This document shows, piece after piece, positions 21,970 through 40,829 of a DNA stretch of 64,000 nt. Positions within the stretch are counted from its first letter, which is position 1; every line of letters begins with the position of its first letter. The notes under the pieces are model-generated. The model had not been told where the DNA came from, did not search any database, and saw only the letters and a program-made list of their open reading frames with translations. A program made the translations under genes and the position numbers. The stretch spans positions 3,848,501-3,912,500 of the forward strand of contig CALZFC010000027.1 of the NCBI GenBank assembly GCA_945643635.1. The letters are read 5' to 3'. This stretch comes from Allodiplogaster sudhausi (lineage: Eukaryota > Nematoda > Chromadorea > Rhabditida > Diplogasteridae).

Positions 21970-24240
21970 AGTGTTTCGTCTTGAAAGAGAGAAGAGAATG
22001 GCGAGTGATATAGAAGCTAAAAAAAATTTAAGTTATTGACAACTCATTTCTCCGTCTTTCCTTGCTAGCACTACATTTTTATCACTTAATTGTTCTTTTT
22101 TATTCTTAGTTGGGGAATCATAACAAATAAGGGTTCTTATCAGCATTACTATTCAAATTTCTATTCAATAATCCCTCCTGAAATGAGGTGGTCATTTACA
22201 TGCATTAATTATTTTCTACCTCTGCAGTCACTTAAGTCTCATCCCTCCCAGGTCGGAGCCGAAACTCTTTGGGTCTAATCGTTCTTGAAGATGCATATCT
22301 TTAATCAGTCTTTATTCAGAGGATCCCAATGCACAGGCTTGAAGATGCCTGACCTAGTAGCGAGAGAATCATCAACTTGCAGAGATTCCTGTAGAAAAAG
22401 TCAGGAAATTCAAATAAAGCTGGGACGAGTATATACATACTTCAAGAGTACGGACGATCTGTTTCCTCCTTAGCTTCCTTTGTCATAAATGATTATTTCT
22501 TTTCTCGTTAGCCGATAAGATATCTTCAAATGAATAGCGATTAGTGGACGAGTATTTTGATAGCAGTGAAAGCAGTGATGGCGATTACAAGAGAGATAGC
22601 GATAGGGTGGTCTGTGTTGGATTGGAAGTGTCTCGTTGCGTGTCCTCCCTTCTCTCTTCTCTGCCTTGCTCTTCGTCTGCCTAGTGTTTTTTGCACCAGT
22701 GTGGAGGGTGAACCAAATGGGAGGAGAATGAAATGGGAACGAAGGGAACGGGAGAGTGCGATGTTGAGAATGGAGAGGCGGTGAGAGAAGAATGAGAGAG
22801 TATAAGAGGAAAGAGAGAAAGAAAGATCGAAAGAAGGAAAGAGACGATCGGATAAATGTAAAGATCGACTTTTGCTAATGTAAGTGCAAGACCGTAGATA
22901 TCTTTCACTTTCTGATAGGAACTTTTATTTATGTAAAAAAGTATTCATTATGTAGATAAAAAGAAGAAAAGTGTATGAACCAGTGCAAATGATTGCATTT
23001 ATTTTGTGCTGGTGGGGTTAATGCGGATCGCGTAGATTATTCATATACATCAATTTAAGATGCGACAATATGTTCAAATAAATGTCATTATTGTGTAATA
23101 TAACAATAATATTCTTTCTACTGTAACAATAATGTAATGTAATAATGTAACGCAATTAGCATTTTAGTATTTCTTGCTCTCCCTTTTCGCACGATGTCTA
23201 TCAAAGTACTTTTTTTTACATTTCGGCGGTGTCGACCTCCCTTGCAATTCTTAAGGATATTTATCTAATGGAGGTGGACTTGCACTCTTCCAGTCTTGCC
23301 GTTCCTTTTTGCCTGTCCCTCATCTGCTTCTCTTCCTTTCGCTCTCTTCCCATTTCAATCTGGCCGTCTGCATTACCCTTGCTCATTTCTCCTCTTATCC
23401 CACTCTCCCTTTCTCCATACTTCACCCCCCCCCCCCTTCTATCTTACCGCCCTTTCCTTGCCCAGTTGTCCAACGCAACAGGGCAGTCGTTTTTTATAGC
23501 TTTTCTCGCTCTCAGCGCTCTCCCCTGACTGCGTGCTCTCTTTCTCTCTATCTCTATCTCTCTCTCTCTCTTTCTCTATTTATGGCCGTCTGTGCCAACC
23601 GACTTGACGTGCCTAATGTCTCAGTGTTCTCCGCTTTCCTCTCAGCTTCTCTTCCTCCCTCTCCGCTCTCTTCTCTGCTTCTCTTCCTCCCTCTCCGCTC
23701 TCTTCTCTGCTTCACTCTCCCTCTCCGCTCTCTTCTCTTCTTCTCTCCCTCCCTCTCCGCTCTTTTCTCTGCTTCTCTCCCTCCCCCTAAGCTTTCCTCT
23801 CTGCTTCTCTTCCTCCCTCTTCCTTTCTCTTCCCTTTGTGTGAGGGCGGGAAGGAGCGAGTGTTGCTCTCATCGCTTTCCTCGCCGTTCCCTTTCTGCTG
23901 CCCGCCATGTTCGTCCCTCCCAGACGGTTCCTCTCTCCACTCTGCACTCTCTCTCCAGACTGTCTCGCTCTCTCACTCGCTCTCTCCATTTCCCATCATC
24001 TTTCTTGATCTTATCTGTCTCTCCCATCCCCTCCTCTCCTATTCTCAGTCCAGGCGAGTGCAACTCTAATGTCTACATGAGCGGGAGTGTGTGTGTGGTC
24101 CCTTTTCCCCCTGGCTTTTGCTTAAGCTGGCACATATTCTTAACATTTTTCTAAATATATGTACATAGAATATATGTATTATCGCTCGCCTTCTTGTCCG
24201 TTGCTATGTGCAATTGTATTCAATGTGGTCTACATACCTC
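21970..24240. repeat. Left arm of inverted duplication, segment D (partner 49490-51600)
   Basis: Colinear with the complement of 51600-49490. 23.85-24.23 kb is especially similar to 49.50-49.91 kb, about 93% identical by eye over about 380 bases. Contains long (CT)n runs with embedded unique words such as CCGCCATGTTCGTCC. The long Ser-Leu-Pro frames here are artefacts of the CT repeats. No supported gene. Confidence 0.8.
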
Positions 24241-24491
24241 TCCCTATATCTTTCTCAGTCTTTGTCTCTGTCTGTCTCTCGCCGTCTCTCTCTCTCTCCT
24301 TCTCTCTCTCCTTCTCTCCCTCTCTATGTCTCTTTCTCAGTCTCTGTCTCCCTGTCTCTCTCTCTCTGTCCCTCTCTCACTGTCTCTCTCTCTATCTCTA
24401 TCTATGTCGATCTCCGTCTTTCTCGCTTGTTCTCACATAATTTTCTCCTGACCATTCTCTCTCCAACACATCTTCATTTGCAATCATTTAA

Positions 24492-27208
24492 GAGAGCCTC
24501 TCTGTAAGGATCAAGCAGCCGTCCATGGGGGCTTGCCCCGGGGAAAAGCGTCGGATTTTGTTAACCAAATTTTAATGGGGGGTACCCTCACGTACTATAA
24601 AGAAAATTTGGTGGTCAATTTTGTTATAAAAATTTTTTCATTGACTGGGCATGCAATAGTATGTAAAATGTTTAAGTCCATATAACTTTCTGTAAACGTA
24701 ATATTTTTCAATTTTCTTTTTTTATATTTGTTGTGTATTCAGAAAGCGCGCAAAAAAGTAATTGATGACTTTCTGAAAAAATGTCATTATTAACAAGTTT
24801 TATGCATTTTTAATTTTCAAAAATCGGTTTTTTGGGCACATCATCTATTTTACGGTCCGGTTCCAGGCTGGAGAATAGCTGAGATGAAAGAGGAGAAAAA
24901 ATGACACAAGATTTGTTTTTATGAAGAAAATCAAAGGATATATATATTTTCGAATTTTTTACCTGAACCTGGTGCACTTGCATTTTCGCTGATTGAGATA
25001 AATTAGTGTAACTTTTTTTAAAGTCTTGCTTTTTAAACAATTTTTATCTCATCGAATTGGCCATTAAATTCTCTCCTAGAAAAGTATAGAACCAATCTGC
25101 CTAATGTTACCCTTGAGCTTATAAACAAAATTTACTCTTTTTTGAACAAAATTAATTGGGTAATAACTACTGAGAACCAAATTTATGGGCCTTTGAGATA
25201 TCCGGCTGAACCAATCAAACATATTATTAGATAGAACGAAGAATTCTGTATACCATACCCTTGTTTCATGAGATTTCAAATATATATATTTACTTTTTAC
25301 GAACAATTTCGAAAAATTTCCAGCATCGATCCAGCCGATAGATCAAGTCGAAAAATGAAAGGTGCATGTTTATGTCACAAATCATGTTATATGGTGTTTT
25401 TGATGAGCGAAAAGAATAATTTCATCGAAAACCGTTTTATTTAATCTTTATTCGTTTATTTTTTTTTCGAAAATTTTTTTTCACTAATTTTCTTTTCTTT
25501 ATGTGTTGCCAATCCCATATCATTTCAGTCAATCCCCGAGCTAAATTACATTTTCTGAGTTCCACTGTAACAACAGATGGATGATAGAGGCCTTTGTAGA
25601 GGACTGAATAGCAAATATGATATCTTCTAAACACATGCATTGAGCTTATCGACCGCCTGTTCAAAGACATCTGTCAGGAGTTCTCTGACTACAACTTCTA
25701 CTTATCGTTTGGGCGCGCGCAATATGGTCTTGATTGTATATGTTTCTGAAGATAAAGAGAGAGAGAGAGAAACATACAAAGCTTCGGGGAGAACTTTAAA
25801 AAAAAATCCATGCTTATTTTTTTGAAAAGTTTCATTTTTTAACCTCTTTTTGGAATTTTTCTTTTTCAAAAATCGGTTTTATGAGCAATTCGTCCATTTT
25901 ACGGCCCGGTTCGGTGCTAGCTAATAGCTGAGGTGAAAGAAGAGAAAAGTGACACAAGATATGTTTTATGAAGAAAATCGAGGGATACATATGATCTCGA
26001 ATTTTTACATTGGTACTTTCGCTGAAATTGATGAATCGGAATAACTTTTTTTAAGACTCATGATTTTGAGACAATTTTTATTTTATCATATTTGCTATTC
26101 AGTCCTCTACAAAGGCCTCTATCATCCATCTGTTGTTACGGTGGAACGTAATTTAAGAAAATGTAATTTAGCTCGGGGATTGACTGAAATGACATGGGAT
26201 TGGCAACACATAAAGAAAAGAAAATTTTTGAAAATTTTTTTCGAAAAAAAAAAACAAACGAATAAAGATTAAATGAAACATTTTTCCATGAAATTATTCT
26301 TTTCGATCATCAAAAAACACCATATAACATGATTTGTGACATAAACATGCACCTTTCATTTTTCGACTTGATCTATCGGCTGGATCGATGCTGGAAATTT
26401 TCCGAAATTGTTCGTAAAAAGTAAATATATATCCTTGAAATCTCATGAAACAAGGGTATGGTCTATAGAATTCTTCGTTCTGTCTAATAATATGTTTGAT
26501 TGGTTCAGCCGGATATCTCAAAGGCCCATAAATTTGGTTCTCAGTAGTTATTACCCAATTAATTTTGTTCAAAAAGGATAAAATTTTATTTATAAGCTCA
26601 AGGGTAACATTAGGCAGATTGGTTCTATACTTTTCTAGGAGAGAATTTAATGGCCAATTCGATGAGATAAAAATTGTTTAAAAAGCAAGACTTTAAAAAA
26701 AGGTTACACTAATTTATCTCAATCAGCGAAAATGCAAGTGCACCAGGTTCAGGTTAAAAATTCGAAAAAATATATATCCCTTGATTTTCTTCATAAAAAC
26801 AAATCTTGTGTCATTTTTTCTCCTCTTTCATCTCAGCTATTCTCCAGCCTGGAACCGGACCGTAAAATAGACGATGTGCCCAAAAAACCGATTTTTGAAA
26901 ATTAAAAATGCATAAAACTTGTTAATAATGACACTTTTTCAGAAAGTCATCAATTACTTTTTTGTGCGCTTTCTGAATACACAACAAATAAAAAAAAAGA
27001 AAATTGAAAAATATTAAGTTTTCAGAAAGTTATATGGACTTAAGCATTTTACATACTATTGCATGCCCAGTCAATGAAAAAATTTTATAACAAAATTGAC
27101 CACCAAATTGTCTTTATAGTACGTATACCAGCCATTAAAATTTGGTTATCGAAATCCGGCACTTTCCCCCGCGGCAGGGCCACCTTGGCCCTAACAGAGA
27201 GGCTCTCT
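24492..27208. mobile_element. 2.7-kb foldback element flanked by TTAA
   Basis: Ends are GAGAGCCTCTCTGT and its complement, directly flanked by TTAA at 24488-24491 and 27209-27212, the target site of piggyBac-type transposons. Arms run from about 24560 to 25630 and from about 26075 to 27150 as inverted copies (for example ATCTGCCTAATGTTACCC and its complement at 26.61 kb). The loop holds a second, direct copy of part of the arm (25.86-25.99 resembles 24.82-24.95) and a short unrelated stretch at 25640-25740. No transposase is visible, so it would need one from elsewhere. Confidence 0.88.
25637..25748 (+). other. Possible captured coding fragment inside the foldback loop
   Basis: In one frame the loop reads IELIDRLFKDICQEFSDYNF then YLSFGRAQYGLDCICF-stop. 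Its composition (GGGCGCGCGC) differs from the AT-rich arms. It may be a host exon picked up by the element or a relic of its transposase. I do not recognise the protein. Confidence 0.3.
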
Positions 27209-27229
27209 TAATCTCTGACGGAGTGCTTC

Positions 27230-27764
27230 TTCTGTGTCCTTTGGCCGGCAGACCTCCGTGACTTCCCCGGTTGGCTGCTCTCTCACCCCCCCCCCTCTCT
27301 ATCCCTCTACCTCCTCCTTGTTTGTGCTCTCTCAAGTTGTCTATTGGCTTAATCTCCTCTCGATTACACTTAAAATCTCTTTGTATGCGTCCATGTTTGG
27401 TTATGTTAAATGCAGCCGCTGTACTTTCTCTTGTTTCAAGCTTCTCATTATTATCAATTGTTGAGAGTGCACGAAGCTCGCTGCAACGACTCTCCCTCGC
27501 TCTTTCTTCGTCATCCACACGGTTAGTTGTATGCCTTTTGCATTTTGCGGTCTCTCACTCCATTCTGAGAAAAGAAAACTTCTTTACAGTAAGTCGTAGG
27601 AAGGTAAGGCAAAGTGAAAATGTAGCCGCCAACGAGTTGAGGTGATGAAAATATGTGAATGACAACTGCTTCCGTTGAATGCTGAAGATATCAGTGCAGA
27701 TGCAACCATACTTCCCCTTTCCGATTTGTGTCTTATTGTTCTAGCGTGTTCCACGCCATTTCTC

Positions 27765-27801
<37 letters not shown>

Positions 27802-28959
27802 GTTCCTCTCTCCAACTCTCGCTCTCTCTCTCTCTCTCTCTATCTCTCTCTGCCATTCTTACGGTGGTTATAAAGACCTTTTTGTACTAGCGAAATCCGC
27901 TGCTGTGTGTACGCCTCACACTTCTTTTTGCACTTTCTCTGAACTCTCTTCAGTTCTGTCCAGGCGTCCCTCTCTCCTATCACTCCTCTTTCTCTGTACT
28001 CTCTTCGGTTTTCTCCTCTTCTCTTTAACTCCCTCTCTTTCTCTTTCTCTCTCTCTTCTCTCTCTCTCTTCCTCTCTCTCTGCTATCACTCCTCTGTTTC
28101 TATCGTGCTGTTAGAATGATAAGTGGTGCATGTCAACGAAAAGAGTGGACGGTTGTTGCAATTGGCAGAAGGCACCAGCTTCTTCCCTCTGACGCACACT
28201 CGAAACCGAGATGTCAGCATCTGATCAAGTATCTTATGAATCTTCTCTCGCCTTATACAAATTTATCGCTTTCTCTCTTTCTCTCGCTCTCTCTGTTTTT
28301 CTTTCCCTCTTTGCTTCTCATTCTCTCTGTCCCTCTTTTCTCTCTCTCTCTCTGCCTCGCACTCTCTCTACTTGGCCTCTGCTCTTTCTTTCTCCCATCT
28401 TCCGTCACCTCTTCGTCTCCTCCCTTTCCTTCGCTCGTCTCTGTCCCTTGTCTTTACTCTCTCCCTTTCCAATCTTACCTTATTTCCATTTGATGGATGC
28501 CCTCCCACTGTTCGTGACATGCAAAAAAGGCGCAATTTTGGCAGTGAATGGAGCGAAGGAAGAATGGGATTGTATTATATTGCTTACCCTGTCGAAAGAG
28601 TTGAGAGAATGGAAGAGGGATAGAGAGAGAGAGAAAGATTGATAGAGAGAGAGAGAGAGATAGAGAGAGGGGGAGAGAGCAGCAATAGAAGAAATGTTCT
28701 CCAAAGAGGACTAAAAAGAGGACTGACCACTGGAGAATAAGTGCGAATCTCTCATGTGACTTTGGAGAACTTGGCATGAAACCATTGTAAGGAAGGATGC
28801 ACATGCCCGGATGAATGTACTGAAAGGAGAAAGAGCAACAGGAGGCAGCACTAATTTAGAGGAGAGAGAATGGGAGGGCAAGAGAGAACTGACAGAGCTA
28901 CTGTCGGCTCTCCTTTGCTTATTTTGCACCCTGGAGGGCAGAGAGCACTGAGATTGAGG

Positions 28960-28980
<21 letters not shown>
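27230..28980. repeat. Left arm of inverted duplication, segment E (partner 45480-47620)
   Basis: Matches the complement of 47620-45480 in order: GGCTTAATCTCCTCTCGATT (47.58 kb), GGTCTCTCACTCCATTCTGA (47.39 kb), the stretch around GCACACTCGAAACCGAGATG (46.20 kb), CATGCAAAAAAGGCGCAATT (45.91 kb) and TTTGCACCCTGGAGGGCAGA (45.51 kb). The block at 28.12-28.26 kb is nearly identical in both arms. No exon recognised. It may hold regulatory DNA for the GLI-family genes. Confidence 0.75.
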
Positions 28981-28990
<10 letters not shown>

Positions 28991-29260
28991 AGAGAAAGAG
29001 AGAGTTTGAATGAAATGAGAGAGAGAGAGAGAGAGAGAGAAAGGGAGACAGAGACAGAGAGAGAGAGAGACAGAGAGAGAGTGTTGAATGAAATGAGAGA
29101 GAGAGAAAGAGAGACAGAGACAGAGAGAGAGAGAAAGAGAGACAGAGACAGAGAGAGAGAGAGAGACAGAGAGAGAGTGTTGAATGAAATGAGAGAGAGA
29201 GAGAAAGAGAGACAGAGACAGAGAGAGAGAGAAAGAGAGACAGAGACAGAGAGAGAATGG
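28950..29260. repeat. GA-rich minisatellite
   Basis: GA repeats with three spaced copies of TTGAATGAAATGAGAGAG near 29007, 29083 and 29179, giving a unit of about 75-95 bp built from GAGACAGAGACAGAGAGA blocks. Confidence 0.7.
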
Positions 29261-29923
29261 ATGTTGCAGCCTGGTTCACTTCTCCAACTAGCAGGAATGA
29301 ATATTTGTTGAAGCGGTACATAACATCTTATTCAGCATGTCTTGAATAATGTAGAACGTTTTATGCATTTCTACACTACAAAAGAAGGGTGATTTCTGAA
29401 AAGCGCGAGACTAACGCCTTTTATGGCCTTTTTTGAATTGCCTGCCACAACTCATCGAGGTGCTCACTGCTGAACTTTGGAAAGTTTCCGATGGTTAATC
29501 CTCATGAAAATCAGATTCTAGAGGTAAGAAGTGACGCTCTTTCAGATGGTTATGGTTTCATCGCGCCCATATGACGGCAAAGCTCTTTAATGACACATTC
29601 CAACAAAAAATTGCTCATTTCGACCTCTTAATGAAACTTTTATGAAAAACTTATCTAGACCTTTTTATGCGCCTTTACTTTCAAAATTTAGTTTTGTTAA
29701 GTTTTACCAACATTATGGTTAATCGAATATTTTCGATAAATCGAGGCATACTGTAGTTATACCTTCAAAATAATTTTTGAAAAATGCTTTTTTTGGAAGC
29801 TCTCATGATGTTTCATAAGCCATATAAAGAAAATTAAAATCAGAAAATATTTTTGTTCATATCCACCTCATGGTTGAGTATCTCAGACAGGCTCTGTTAA
29901 GAATATAAAGAATAAATGAATAA

Positions 29924-29960
<37 letters not shown>

Positions 29961-30019
29961 TATATAGATACATATATATATTTCTGTGAGTACGTATAGC
30001 CATGATCAATTTTTGAGGA
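29261..30019. other. AT-rich upstream region of the left GLI-family gene
   Basis: No exon recognised. An (AT)n run lies at 29.93-29.96 kb. The right copy has a coding first exon at 44610-44514, and I found no counterpart here. Confidence 0.4.
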
Positions 30020-35475
<5,456 letters not shown>

Positions 35476-36540
35476 CTCCGAACTTTCTTACTCTGACTTC
35501 ACTCTCCTCAATTTTGAATGTATAAATGAATATGATGCGAAGTATCAAGTATTATATCTCGAGTGAGTCTTTGTTGAATGTGCTTGATTTGATTAGTCCG
35601 TTTCCTGTCGTGTGAATATCATCCCGATTGAGTGTAATGTATTCCGAGTGTTTCTTCCGCAGTTCCTGTTACTTGTAAGACTTTCTTTTCGTTTCCGTTC
35701 ATTACGTTCATTTCATAATTATTTTATTTCATCTTTTTTTACAAGTAATTGTTGTTATACATACTTGCCAAATTTTACTATACGACGGCAACGATTCTAC
35801 AAGTATGTTTTTTCTCAAAAATTTTCTATTCTTTTATTACATGTTTCACTGTTATAGCCTTGCACCGAACGGCATTTGGTAACGGTTCGTTTAATTGTCA
35901 CTGCGAGTAAGACTTTTCTTCTCTTTCTCTTCCTACTTATCTTTTTTTCTGCAGCCCATATTCTTTTGGATGAAAAGGCTTGAATTAAGAATTCCAATAT
36001 CCTTGCCATGATATTCCCCGTCTTTACATTGTCCGATTGGCGTCGCAGGCTTATTTCGCCTGTCCTCGTTTCTCTGCTCTCTTGCCATCTACATACACTC
36101 TCTCAGATCACCAAACTCTCTCTCATGGAGTGTCTCCGTCTCTAACCTTTCCATGTCACTCTCCACTTATCCACGCGTTTACAACATTTCGATTCTCTCC
36201 ATACATTTCTGGATTCGTTGCTTGCATTCTTACAGCTATCCAATGTTAGTTCAAGATTGAGATTGTTTTTTTTCGCAACTACATAAATGAATTGAGCATT
36301 GATAGAAACAAACGATTGCTGCTTCCGCATTAAAGAAGGCACCAATCTATAATGAATCAGAAATTGGCCAATCCGAATCGAATGACAGAATGTAGTTGGT
36401 GGAGTTTTGAAATTGTTGTTCTCATTCTTTTACGTTCACGATCTTTTTGAAGAATAAAAAATAGATTTTATCAATGGGCATCTACTCTGCTTTGTTTGAA
36501 ATGGTTAGTGTCTACGCTTTGACCCCAGTGATATCCGGGG
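35476..36540. repeat. 3' flank of left GLI-family gene, inverted partner 38040-38870
   Basis: 35.48-36.24 kb matches the complement of 38.87-38.04 kb, for example TTGTTGAATGTGCTTGATTTGATTAG-type sequence and the CTCTCAGATCACCAA stretch. The match fades near 36.24 kb, which marks the inner end of the left arm. 36.25-36.54 kb is unique, with no gene seen. Confidence 0.75.
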
Positions 36541-36774
36541 AGTGATTTATCATATCGACAATAGTCTGAACAGAGATGTCATCCGCGATTCTCTCCTCCC
36601 AGGTAAGAAGACAAAGGTCAAACTTGACAATTACATCAGCAAGTTTAACTGCAAATGTCTCTTTATCAATGTTTACTGTAGTACAGCAGACGACAGATCA
36701 TTCCATGTCAATAACGATATTTGGCTGGCTGTTCCATGCAGGAGACACGGTCGGCAATGCATGGGCGCAAATGT

Positions 36775-37651
36775 TCACGAGCTGTGCGTGCATCGCCCTG
36801 CGAACGACTTCTTCAGCTTGGCTCGCTTGTTCTGCAATTGATTATGGACTGGAGGACTGTTCTAGATATCTGTCATTAATCAGTCTTCTTATATCTTTCG
36901 CGACAGCATAACTGGCAATTAGTAGAGGGGAAAGGACATGCCGAGATAAGCATCAATTGCAAGGCGAGCCGAGGGCGTAGTATTTTGGAGGGCGAAGACG
37001 AAGGGGCTCAAGGAAATTTCACCAGACGGGCACATTCACATTTAAAAAAAACCTACTACTCTTATGGTTACACACTAATTTTCACAAGCTAATGTTTAAT
37101 TAAATTTAACAATTGATCATTTGGGCTAGTATAAAGATTCAGGAATGTAAATTTTTTTTAAATGATTTGCGACTCGTTGAGGCCAAGTTCGTGTGCGAGG
37201 AGTTGACGACGTTTCTCCGTGAGATATCTAGAGAATTACTAGAGTTACAGCAAGCTGAAGATAGAGAAATGGTAGTAAGAAAGAGAGAGTGTGTGGTGCA
37301 ACAAGAGATGTAGTGAGAGACACTGACAGTGTGAGAAGGCAGAGAGAATGAATATTCATCTTCATATAAGATTGTATCAATAAAAATTATTATTTTTCTT
37401 CAATCTTCTGTTAAGCTGTAATTTTAATACGGAATTTAGATAATTTCACTGTTTGACATACCTGATGGGAAAAAACTTGAAAAAAAACTTTTAAATAAAT
37501 GTGAATGCAAATGCCAGAAGGAAATTTTTGATTGCGAGATATGAAAACTAGGTGAAGAGCGCAAATAGAAGAAATCTTACTGGTTGTGGAGAAAGTGTTG
37601 CCCTAGAGTGTTGAGCTGATGCTGGGTGAAGGCGGTACGTGGACGTCGTTC
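36775..37651 (-). pseudogene. Engrailed homeobox pseudogene in the axis of the inverted duplication
   Basis: Minus-strand copy of the engrailed gene at 12.6-13.8 kb. Remnants: 37651-37581 ([23 protein letters not shown]), 37227-37164 ([21 protein letters not shown]) and 36831-36775 ([22 protein letters not shown]). The helix 3 exon is cut after NESQI: the KIWFQ codons and the donor site are gone, replaced by AT-rich sequence. The first exon with the EH1 and EH2/3 motifs was not found upstream. The last exon is unchanged, including the odd C-terminus, so it was copied from a gene that already lacked EH5. Confidence 0.85.
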
Positions 37652-38039
37652 CTATACGAACGAGGTTGGTGTTAATAATTTGTATTATCTGTTTATTGGC
37701 CATGTTGATGATGGAATTCACAAGGATCTGTTATCTGGTATATTGCATTTCACACACACCAGTCGCAATCTGCCACTAGTAAAGACACTTGCAATCCTTT
37801 CCAGTTCAGTATGAAATCTTGAGAAAAATTTATTGTCTTTATCGCAGTAATCAAAGTCAAAAATAGCTCAAGAGAAAAAGAACATAATCCACTTTGTGGT
37901 CCTTTGCATCTTGTTGTTATAAGGCAAAAAGCTGCGAATAAAAATTAGACAATTCTGGGATTGCCCTGGGGGCCTAGGAAGTAAGCCTAGACAAACATTG
38001 CGCTCAAGCACGTTCTGCCTTGAGGCAAGAGTGCCGCAC
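37652..38039. other. Unique spacer between pseudogene and right arm
   Basis: No coding exon or clear repeat seen. It separates the engrailed remnant from the right-arm sequence that starts near 38.04 kb. Confidence 0.4.
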
Positions 38040-38868
38040 TTAACAATTATTACAGAGTAGAACAGGCCAAACGTATATAAGAATGCAAGCAATGAGCTTA
38101 GAAATGTTCGTAGAGAATCGAAATGTTGTGAACGCGTGGGTAAATGGAGAGTGACATGGAAAGGTAAGAGACGGAGAGACTCCATGAGAGAGAGAGAGCT
38201 TGGTGATCTGAGAGAGAGTAGATGGCGCGAGAAACGAGCACATGTAACATAACGGCCGATGGACAGAAGTACTGCATTAAAACCGAAGAGATAGACAGCA
38301 AAACAAGTTAGCGTTAGACATCAATCGGACAAAGTAATCAGTGGAATATCATGGCAAGGATCTACATAGCTGCCGAGCACACGCAGAAAGAATATCAGAA
38401 CTTCTTAATTCAGGCATATTCACATAAAAGAATGAGGGTAGCAGAAATGGTAAGTAGAGAAAAGAAAGAGAGCTTACTTGCTGTGGAAATTGAACGAACC
38501 GTTACCAGAGGCTGCTTGGTGCAACAACAGTGAAATGAAAAAAAAAATACTTGTAGAATCGTTTCCGCCGTATAGCAACATTGTTTGGCAAGAATATCAA
38601 CAATTACTTTTGAAAGAAAATGGTGAAATAAAACTGTCATAAAATGAACAAGTACAAGTGCTCTTACAAGTAACAGGAACTGCGCGAAACACTCGGAATA
38701 CATTGCACTCAATCGGGATGATATCCACTCGACAGGAAAGGGACTAATCAAATCAAGCACATTCAACAAAGATTCATTCACTCGAGAAATCGTACTAGAT
38801 ACTTCGCATCATATTCATTTAGACATTCAAACTTGAGAAGAATGAAGTCAGATTAAGAGGGTACGGAG

Positions 38869-40035
38869 TCACAAGAAGGGAGCCCTCTTCAGGGTGGCAA
38901 GCTTCTCCTCAGCTTCTCTCTCTCTTCTCTTCAGTTCAGCTTCCTCGAGAAATCTTTCGGCGCTGTCGGTAAGCAGGAAGACGTCCTGGTCAATAGTGGA
39001 GGGAAGTGGGGCGGCAGGAGTTGAGAAAGGACAAGAAGAAGATGGAGAGGTGGACGAAGGCTGCTGATCAGCCGCGCCGGAAGACGACGACACCATCGCC
39101 GCCACAGGAACTCCTCGGCTCTCGTCCACAACCGGCTCAGAGTCCTCAAGAGATGATAATTAGAGATAGACTCCCTGTATTCAGTAGTACCCGCCCTCGA
39201 TGAAAAACGGTGAAAATAATTATATTTTCGTTTCGTTGCCCAAATATGAACAAATGCCTGTCAGAAGAGTGGGAAATATATATATTTTTTTTTTCAAGAA
39301 AACATATTATTGACCGCGATAGTTTGAGTCTCTTCCTTAAAATTAGCGCTCAAACAGCTGTCTAGTTTTTAATTGCATACTGAGCGCACGAACGTGCCTT
39401 TTTTGGTTTAACGACTACATTACGGTTTACAAACCAGGACAAGATTGGCACTGTTGTGAGAAGAGTAGAGAGCAGACGAGGAGAAAAGAGGAGTGGCGGG
39501 GGAGGGAGGGAACGCCTCTTCTTCTATTTCTTCAGCATCTTCTCCTTCTACGTCTCCTTCCTCATCTTCAGTCTCTTCGAGAATTCCAGCGTCTTCCTGT
39601 GAAGTAAAGATTTGTTATATTTATTCATTTTCCCTCTTCAGCGCTATTTTAAAAAGCGCAAAACTATCTACGCCTATCAACCAAGCAAAAAAAAAACAAG
39701 AAATAAACAAAAAAATGTTGATGGCACAGCCTCTGACATGGAAGATGTCTTCACAAGAAAGTAGTTCGAACGCCCGAGGCAGCGGGTCCTCCCAGGAAGG
39801 AGACGAAAGTGAGACAGAGCGGAGAGGCGCAGAGGGAGAGAGAGTGAGCAGAGACGCAGACATCTCTGGGTCTGGCGGCGCCTCAGTAGCCTACAGGCAA
39901 CACGTTTTTATTTTATCTTTTCCCAACCGTCTTAGTTCCAAGCTAGATCGCACAAAATTGTATTAGACGAAAATATTTTTTAAATTCAAATATTAAAATC
40001 GTTTTAAATGGCTGCTGTGATATTTCTACAATGTT

Positions 40036-40088
<53 letters not shown>

Positions 40089-40791
40089 GAGAGAGAGATA
40101 CCTCGATGGCCGTAGCGATTTGGGTGGAGCTGGAGAGGAGAGGGGCGCATCGCGCAGACAGAAGAGTCTTCAGCTGCTCCACTTCTTCTTCTTGTTCCTC
40201 ATCGTCTTCTCCTCTCGCCATCTCCAGCAGGGCAGCCAGTTCTTGCAGATGTTGTTGACTCATGCCTAAAAGTGACTGATTACGAGATTAAACACAGTCA
40301 ATTAAACTGGCAATATCGGAGAGTTCACGGATGGACAAAACACACTCGCCTTTGTTCTGGATTAGCTTGACAATCTGGCTGAAGTTGTGCTTCTTTCGTG
40401 GAGCGGCTGCCGCCGGTGAAGGAGAGCCAGTGGCTGAGAAGGCCGACGAGGACGTTGCAGCAGAGTGACGGCCAGTTGAGGAGCTGGCGGCGCCAGGGGA
40501 GGAACCACCGGCGCTGCCCGGGTCGCCTCCCTGAAGAGGATACAGATGGAGAGAGAGAGGGGGAGAAGAGAGAAAGGGAGAGAGATAGAGACATAATTTA
40601 ACGGAGCAGCAGAGGGTGATCGAACTAACAGGGAAGTTGCGCATCATTGGAATGGGCCGGTTGACTGCTTGAGTGGAGTGAGGTTGCTGCTCGTCTTCTT
40701 TCATGGACTTCTCACTCTCCGCTTCCAGCAGAAGACGGGCCACTGCCCGGCGCATCTTCTGAACTCCGCCATTCCGACGACGGCCTGTAAT

Positions 40792-40829
<38 letters not shown>

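Noticed and set aside
23309..24154. A 281-codon frame in the left arm
   Set aside because: CT-repeat translation. The matching right-arm DNA does not keep a comparable frame across its length, so it is not coding in both copies.
29006..29311. CRISPR-like array suggested by regularly spaced repeats
   Set aside because: The spacers are themselves GA repeats and the DNA is eukaryotic. It is a minisatellite.
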